8,180 bases of DNA from JBFLVQ01 sp040758525 (lineage in GTDB: Bacteria; Acidobacteriota; Blastocatellia; Chloracidobacteriales; JADJPF01). A program made the translations under genes and the position numbers. Shown here piece after piece: positions 6,801 through 8,180 of this stretch. The DNA lies in assembly GCA_040758525.1 (NCBI GenBank), contig JBFLVQ010000439.1:1-8180 (forward strand). Direction: 5' to 3'. Below the pieces are notes generated by a model. It searched no databases. It had not been told where the DNA came from and saw only the letters and a list, made by a program, of their open reading frames with translations. Within the stretch, counting starts at the first letter, position 1. Every line of letters begins with the position of its first letter.

Positions 6801-8180
6801 AGGTCAGGAATTAATAGGTCGTATTGAGTATAACAGAGATCTTTTCGAAGCTAATAGAATAAAACGGTTGATTGGCCATTTTGAAACTCTATTAGAAAAT
6901 ATTGTTAATAATTTTCAAGCGCGTTTATCTGAGTTGCCATTGCTAACGGTAACTGAGCAACAACAAATACTGATAGAATGGAATACCACCGTAGCTGCAT
7001 ATCCAGACGAGCATACCATTGTAGAGTTGTTCGAAGCTCAGGTTTTACGTACACCAGATGCAGATGCATTGATCTATGGTGAGAGAAGGATGAGCTATCA
7101 GGAGCTAGATACACGCGCCAATCAACTTGCTCACTACCTGCAATCCCTTGGCGTTGGTCCAGAAATCTGTGTAGGTATCTGCTTAGAACGCTCCTTTGAG
7201 ATGGTGATTGCGATTATTGGTGTGCTTAAAGCTGGTGGTGCTTATGTGCCACTCGATCCTGAATATCCCCGTGAACGAATCGAGTTTATGTTAGCAGATA
7301 GTGAGTTGAAGGTACTGCTAACACAAGCGAGTATGGCAACAGGTTGGGCGAGTGGAAGAATGGAGATAGTCTGTTTAGATAAAGATTGGTCAGAGATAGC
7401 CAAGCAACCTGAGGACAAGCCTGTTAGTGTAGTGATGGCTGACAATCTCATCTATGTGATTTATACATCAGGTTCAACGGGACGACCAAAAGGTGTAGCG
7501 ATGAGGCAAGGAGCATTGGTAAATCTCATCCATTGGCAGTCTCAAAATCAGGCACTAAATCGAGGACGTCGTCGATTACAATTTGCCTCAATGAGTTTTG
7601 ATGGGAGTTTTCGAGAGATCTTTGCGTGTTTGTGTTCAGGTGGAGAGTTAGTACTAATCAAAGAAGCAGATAGACGAGACCTAGGATTGTTAGCAGAGCG
7701 GGTAAGAACAGCAGAAATAGAGAAAATACTATTGCCATATATTGCCTTACAAGGATTAGTAGAAGAGTTGAACAGACAAGGAATAGCAGGATTGAAATTA
7801 CAAGAGGTGATAACAGCAGGAGAACAGGTCAAGATAACTGAATCGATACGCAGATTATTTGAGCAGTTAGAGTGTCGATTGCATAACCATTATGGACCGA
7901 CTGAGACACACGTAGTGACAGCATATGAGCTAGCAGCAGAAGCAGCGAGATGGTCAGTATTTCCATCGATTGGTCGCCCGATCTGCAACACAGAGATATA
8001 CATACTGGATAGAGAGATGCAAGTAGTGCCAATCGCAGTAGCAGGAGAGCTATATATTGGAGGAGCAGGATTGGCAAGAGGCTATCTCAATCGAGCAGAC
8101 TTGACAGCAGAGAGATTTATCCCCAATCCCTACAGTAGTGAGGCAGGAGCAAGGCTCTACCGTACCGGAGACCTAGCCAG
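1..8180 (+). CDS. Nonribosomal peptide synthetase, internal fragment (A-PCP / C-A-nMT-PCP / C-A)
   Basis: Frame 1 is open over the entire window with no stop, giving 2726 codons; both ends of the gene lie outside. The protein is a cytoplasmic multimodular NRPS that activates amino acids as adenylates, loads them on phosphopantetheine carriers and condenses them in order. Visible domains by residue: partial A1 (1-290), PCP1 (301-375), C1 (about 401-840), A2 N-terminal part (861-1301), N-methyltransferase (about 1302-1730), A2 C-terminal part (1731-1771), PCP2 (1781-1858), C2 (about 1878-2310), partial A3 (2339-2726). All catalytic signatures I could find are intact: two HHxxxDG condensation motifs, two carrier serines and full adenylation cores. 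The first codon is GTG, but it falls in the middle of A1, so it is not a start. Predicted product segment is Thr - N-methyl-Gly - unknown. No loading or thioesterase domain is in view, so position within the assembly line and the final product are unknown. Confidence 0.97.
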   Translation, partial: MSRSPEVFYHLLCQQRVTVLNQTPSAFRQLMNAEAEAREEGNDEELALRLIIFGGEALDITTLMPWFERYGDQQPQLVNMYGITETTVHVTYRPLGRQDIEIKRGSPIGIGIPDLDIYILDNCFNPVPIGVAGEMYVGGEGLSRGYLNRPELTAKQFIPHVFSQQPGARLYRTGDLARYLSNGEIEYLGRVDHQVKIRGFRIELGEIETLLAQHPAIKDVVVLAREDEPGNKRLVAYLVCQQGNLPTITELRSYLKEKLPEYMLPAVYMILDNMPLTANGKVDRRALPVPDLTRPQLKEEFVAPQTWQERQLAQVWTEVLGIRQIGVHDNFFALGGDSMRSIQVRARAKEYGLNFSLQDLFQYPTVYELTQHLTIATQDVEIIPPFSLITEQDRLRLPSSVDDAYPLAKMQAGMIFHSEYSPETAIYHDIATYHLKAPLVLTVLQATLSTLTSRHSMLRTSFDLANYSEPLQLVYKYAEIPLQIEDLRHLSASQQEDIVSRLLEVEKSRTFNLSCAPLLRIQVFQRSEETFQLTVSFHHAILDGWSLATLFTEFFQHYWFLIGKKEKDIPELPKSTFRDFIALEQQILQSEEARHYWQERLSGSSITMLPRQTIIEQDKRVYGVIEHKVSISREVFEGLRQLSRDTKVPFKSILLAAHLRVLSLLSGQPDVLTGLVSNGRPEEEDGERVLGLFLNTLPFRQQLNGGSWQQLIWQTFTLEREMMAYRRFPLAELQRLESGKVFFEVVFNFVHFHVYQGLLELEEIGFLGGRFIEETNFPLFVQFSLDLHSSRVQVSLKYNTSVLTEEQVKAIGGYYEKILAAMAHDPSARYENTCLLSEAEQLQLLVAWNDTQVEYSGNVSISRLFEEQVGRTPKAIAVVCENEQYTYQELNWRANQLARYLQKFGVGPEVSIGICLDRSIEMIVALLGILKAGGAYVPLDPDYPSERLELMLQDACLPLLITEQRLVETLPTHSAQLICIDKDWQVINAQSNDNLITNVMGENLAYTIYTSGSTGKPKGVLITQAAVVNFLNAMRKQPGLTDQDVLLAVTTLSFDIAALELYLPLMVGARLVLISREVATDGRELMKRLDHFGITVMQATPVTWRLLFTAGWQNSNNLKVLCGGEALNVELAKQLLSNCTSLWNLYGPTETTIWSTRYEIKSCANSIPIGRPIDNTEIYLLDRHLQIVPIGVPGELYIGGDGLARGYLNQPELTAERFIPNPFGNSHLGSRLYRTGDMARYLSNGDIECLGRTDLQVKVRGFRIELGEIEAALTTHPAIQDAIVAIEEQEPGDKRLVAYIVEDKQYQYSIDTSITETWNEQVAQWEMVWDSTYNQPATIEDPTFNISGWKNSYTEHLIAENEMHEWVDGCIERILALHSRRVLEIGCGTGLLLFRVAPHCDKYYGTDFSPSAIRYIEQQLTKLEPQLPQVKLWQKRADEIAELTEEHFDLIILNSVIQYFPNLDYLIQVLGNAINAIDEGFIFVGDVRNLRLLEAFHTTIKLQHASLLMSITDFHQLIWEQVRNEEELFVDPDFFISISKLFPKISEVQIQLKRGHFHNELTRFRYDVVIRIGGMAQPLIESKSFNWEEQSLTRESLIELLKETQSEALSITHIPNARLWSEVKAVELISKANQFKTVGDLQEALVKNSTTLVIDPEDLWSLSRELPYDVEISWSTTGANNYFNAYFKRRGMLKSKAMEFTSIVAGENSETESLSRFANNPLQAKFARSLVPQLRSYLRERLPEYMIPTTFVFLDKLPLTPNGKVDRHKLPVMVTRMKSQRSNVGPRTAEEEIIIAIWQQVLSIERISIHDNFFELGGHSLLATQVISRVRETFNVDLPLRCLFESPTVAGLATSIEKARKEGYDLMILPISTVERNDQLPLSFAQQRLWFLDRLVPNNPFYNIFFAVRLLGELNFVALEKAFSEIVRRHETLRTVFPSIDGQPVQHILPARPIHLDLIDLRHLVVTSREIEMENIIRAEAEQPFDLATGPLLRIRLVLLGEQEQVMMLTLHHIVADGWSMGILINEMSKLYQGYRRDIAVELPELTIQYADFAQWQREWLSGAILEKQLQYWRKQLGENITMLELPTDRARPAIQNYQGASERFMLTKELTERLKELSRQAGATLFMTLLSGFQVLLYRYSGQEDICIGTPIANRNRAEIETLIGFFVNTLVIRVKLQARMSYEELLEQVRDVCLEAYGHQDLPFELLVEKLQPVRDMSRSPLFQVMFALQNASMEQMRMEGLTLTPLRIEKVMAKFDLTLHMIDTGQELIGRIEYNRDLFEANRIKRLIGHFETLLENIVNNFQARLSELPLLTVTEQQQILIEWNTTVAAYPDEHTIVELFEAQVLRTPDADALIYGERRMSYQELDTRANQLAHYLQSLGVGPEICVGICLERSFEMVIAIIGVLKAGGAYVPLDPEYPRERIEFMLADSELKVLLTQASMATGWASGRMEIVCLDKDWSEIAKQPEDKPVSVVMADNLIYVIYTSGSTGRPKGVAMRQGALVNLIHWQSQNQALNRGRRRLQFASMSFDGSFREIFACLCSGGELVLIKEADRRDLGLLAERVRTAEIEKILLPYIALQGLVEELNRQGIAGLKLQEVITAGEQVKITESIRRLFEQLECRLHNHYGPTETHVVTAYELAAEAARWSVFPSIGRPICNTEIYILDREMQVVPIAVAGELYIGGAGLARGYLNRADLTAERFIPNPYSSEAGARLYRTGDLA
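901..1125 (+). other. Peptidyl carrier domain PCP1 (thiolation)
   Basis: A roughly 75-residue phosphopantetheine-binding domain that holds the amino acid activated by A1. The attachment motif is DNFFALGGDSM, with the modified serine at 1012-1014 (residue 338), followed by the usual helix and a DLFQYPTVYEL stretch. The motif has Asp before the serine (GGDS) where PCP2 has His (GGHS). In known NRPSs the GGDS form is common on carriers that precede epimerization domains, yet here a condensation domain follows directly. A short linker (about 1126-1200) joins it to C1. Confidence 0.95.
1201..2520 (+). other. Condensation domain C1, atypical subtype
   Basis: It should join the PCP1-bound Thr (or peptide ending in Thr) to the glycine unit on PCP2. 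The active-site motif is HHAILDGWS, with the second, catalytic His at 1615-1617 (residue 539) and the structural Asp at 1627-1629. The first core motif reads AYPLAKMQAGMIFHSEYS (from 1210), unlike the LPLSFAQQRLWFL of C2 and more like the YPLTPxQxGMLFH style seen in epimerization and related domains. Later landmarks are VSNGRPEEEDGERVLGLFLN and FNFVHFHVY. It lacks the long HHx[I/L]xxxxGD motif of dual epimerization/condensation domains, so I read it as a condensing domain. Its subclass (ordinary LCL, hybrid, or modified-amino-acid type) cannot be settled by eye. Confidence 0.9.
2581..3903 (+). other. Adenylation domain A2, main part (motifs A1-A8), predicted glycine-activating
   Basis: Core motifs run in order: YQELNWRANQLARYL (A1), LKAGGAYVPLDPDYP (A2, 2788-2832), YTSGSTGKPKG (A3, 3025-3057), FDIAALELYLP (A4), LYGPTETTIW (A5, 3433-3462), GELYIGGDGLARGYL (A6), RLYRTGDMARY (A7, from 3691), and GRTDLQVKVRGFRIELGEIE (A8, 3751-3810). 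Pocket residues aligned to GrsA: D235 (3163), I236 (3166), L239 (3175), Q278 (3292), L299 (3361), G301 (3367), L322 (3433), I330 (3457), W331 (3460); K517 is in the resumed part at 5290. The full code D-I-L-Q-L-G-L-I-W-K equals the established glycine code, as in the nostopeptolide synthetase. The domain is interrupted after A8 by a methyltransferase and resumes at about 5191. Confidence 0.94.
3904..5190 (+). other. Embedded SAM-dependent N-methyltransferase domain
   Basis: About 430 residues inserted between motifs A8 and A9 of A2, the usual site for N-methyltransferases in NRPSs. It transfers a methyl group from S-adenosylmethionine to the amino group of the carrier-bound amino acid before condensation; with a glycine-type A2 the product would be N-methylglycine. 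Visible signatures are the SAM-binding motif I VLEIGCGTGLLLF (4144-4182) followed by YGTDFSPSAI, NSVIQYFPNLDYL (4360-4398), FVGDVRNLRLLEAFH (4447-4491), the VDPDFF segment (about 4591-4608), HNELTRFRYDVVI (ending 4710), and a C-terminal VEISWSTTGANNYFNAYFKR stretch (5008-5067). These match the N-methyltransferase family in order and spacing, and none of the recognisable motifs is degraded, so activity is likely. A C- or O-methyltransferase is less likely given the location and motif set. Confidence 0.93.
5191..5313 (+). other. Adenylation domain A2, resumed C-terminal part (motifs A9-A10)
   Basis: After the methyltransferase the adenylation fold resumes with LRSYLRERLPEYMIP (A9, LPEYMIP at 5224-5244) and closes with LTPNGKVDRHKLP (A10). 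The catalytic lysine, position 517 of GrsA numbering, is at 5290-5292. Together with 2581-3903 this completes a full adenylation domain around the insertion. Confidence 0.93.
5341..5574 (+). other. Peptidyl carrier domain PCP2 (thiolation)
   Basis: Carrier of the A-nMT module, holding glycine and then N-methylglycine. The motif DNFFELGGHSLLA has its phosphopantetheine serine at 5458-5460 (residue 1820) and is followed by TQVISRVRETF and LFESPTVAGLA, the typical helices of a carrier preceding an ordinary LCL condensation domain. Length and spacing are standard. Confidence 0.96.
5632..6930 (+). other. Condensation domain C2, LCL-type
   Basis: It transfers the growing peptide ending in N-methylglycine to the amino acid loaded by the next module. 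Core motifs are LPLSFAQQRLWFLDRL (from 5638), RRHETLRTVF, the active-site motif HHIVADGWSMG (6034-6066, catalytic second His at 6037-6039 and Asp at 6049-6051), IGTPIANRNRAEIETLIGFF, and SPLFQVMFALQN. All agree with LCL condensation domains, which accept a donor with L or achiral alpha carbon, as expected after glycine. Third-position base use changes abruptly inside this domain near 6720 (see findings). Confidence 0.95.
7015..8180 (+). other. Adenylation domain A3, N-terminal part, substrate uncertain (proline-like pocket with changes)
   Basis: Motifs present are YQELDTRANQLAHYL (A1), LKAGGAYVPLDPEYP (A2, 7225-7269), YTSGSTGRPKG (A3, 7462-7494), SFDGSFREIF (A4, 7594-7623), HYGPTETHVV (A5, 7888-7917), GELYIGGAGLARGYL (A6) and RLYRTGDLA (A7) at the window edge; A8 to A10 are outside. 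Pocket residues aligned to GrsA: D235 (7600), G236 (7603), R239 (7612), L278 (7729), I299 (7810), A301 (7816), H322 (7888), V330 (7912), V331 (7915). The established proline code is DVQLIAHVVK, so the L-I-A-H-V-V half is proline-like, while Val236 is Gly and Gln239 is Arg. I know of no established substrate for D-G-R-L-I-A-H-V-V. The backbone is of the proline clade, but proline itself is not assured. Confidence 0.9.

Noticed and set aside
3025..7494. Direct repeats between A2 and A3 (for example the A3, A6 and A7 motif regions)
   Set aside because: The similarity is the normal homology of adenylation domains; the DNA is diverged and shows no tandem or mobile-element structure.
6380..8077. 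Several antisense open frames (6380-6703, 6905-7114, 7242-7451, 7548-7832, 7829-8077)
   Set aside because: All lie opposite conserved C2 and A3 coding sequence, have Ser/Leu-rich low-information translations, and resemble no family I know; they are shadows of the codon bias on the coding strand.

Overview
The window is one uninterrupted coding stretch. Plus-strand frame 1 is open from the first base to the last (2726 codons plus two bases) with no in-frame stop and no gene start or end. It is an internal slice of a very large nonribosomal peptide synthetase (NRPS). I see no intergenic sequence, promoter, terminator, RNA gene, mobile element or CRISPR array.

Domain order, 5' to 3': the C-terminal part of an adenylation domain (A1, about 1-870); a carrier domain (PCP1, 901-1125); a condensation domain (C1, about 1201-2520); a second adenylation domain (A2, 2581-5313) split between core motifs A8 and A9 by an inserted SAM-dependent N-methyltransferase (about 3904-5190); PCP2 (5341-5574); a second condensation domain (C2, about 5632-6930); and a third adenylation domain (A3, from about 7015) cut by the window edge after motif A7. 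This is the end of one module, one complete C-A-nMT-PCP module and the beginning of a third.

Reading the Stachelhaus-type pocket positions by hand, the visible part of A1 (N-I-G-M-V-H-K) matches the threonine code. A2 gives D-I-L-Q-L-G-L-I-W-K, the glycine code, which with the embedded methyltransferase predicts N-methylglycine (sarcosine). A3 gives D-G-R-L-I-A-H-V-V, which has the proline-type second half but two unusual residues near its start, so its substrate is uncertain. By collinearity the peptide segment would be Thr - N-Me-Gly - X. No epimerization domain is visible. PCP1 carries LGGDS rather than LGGHS, and C1 differs clearly from C2, so the Thr-to-Sar junction is the least ordinary step.

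The organism cannot be fixed from one NRPS gene. Sampled lines are around the mid-40s percent G+C with A/T-rich third positions, which would fit cyanobacteria or some Chloroflexota better than actinomycetes or myxobacteria; this is a weak inference. Third-position usage changes sharply within the gene, especially across 5' and 3' of about 6720 and in the A3 core, suggesting a mosaic history. Overall this is a member of a well-known enzyme family with a few points worth checking, not a new kind of system.
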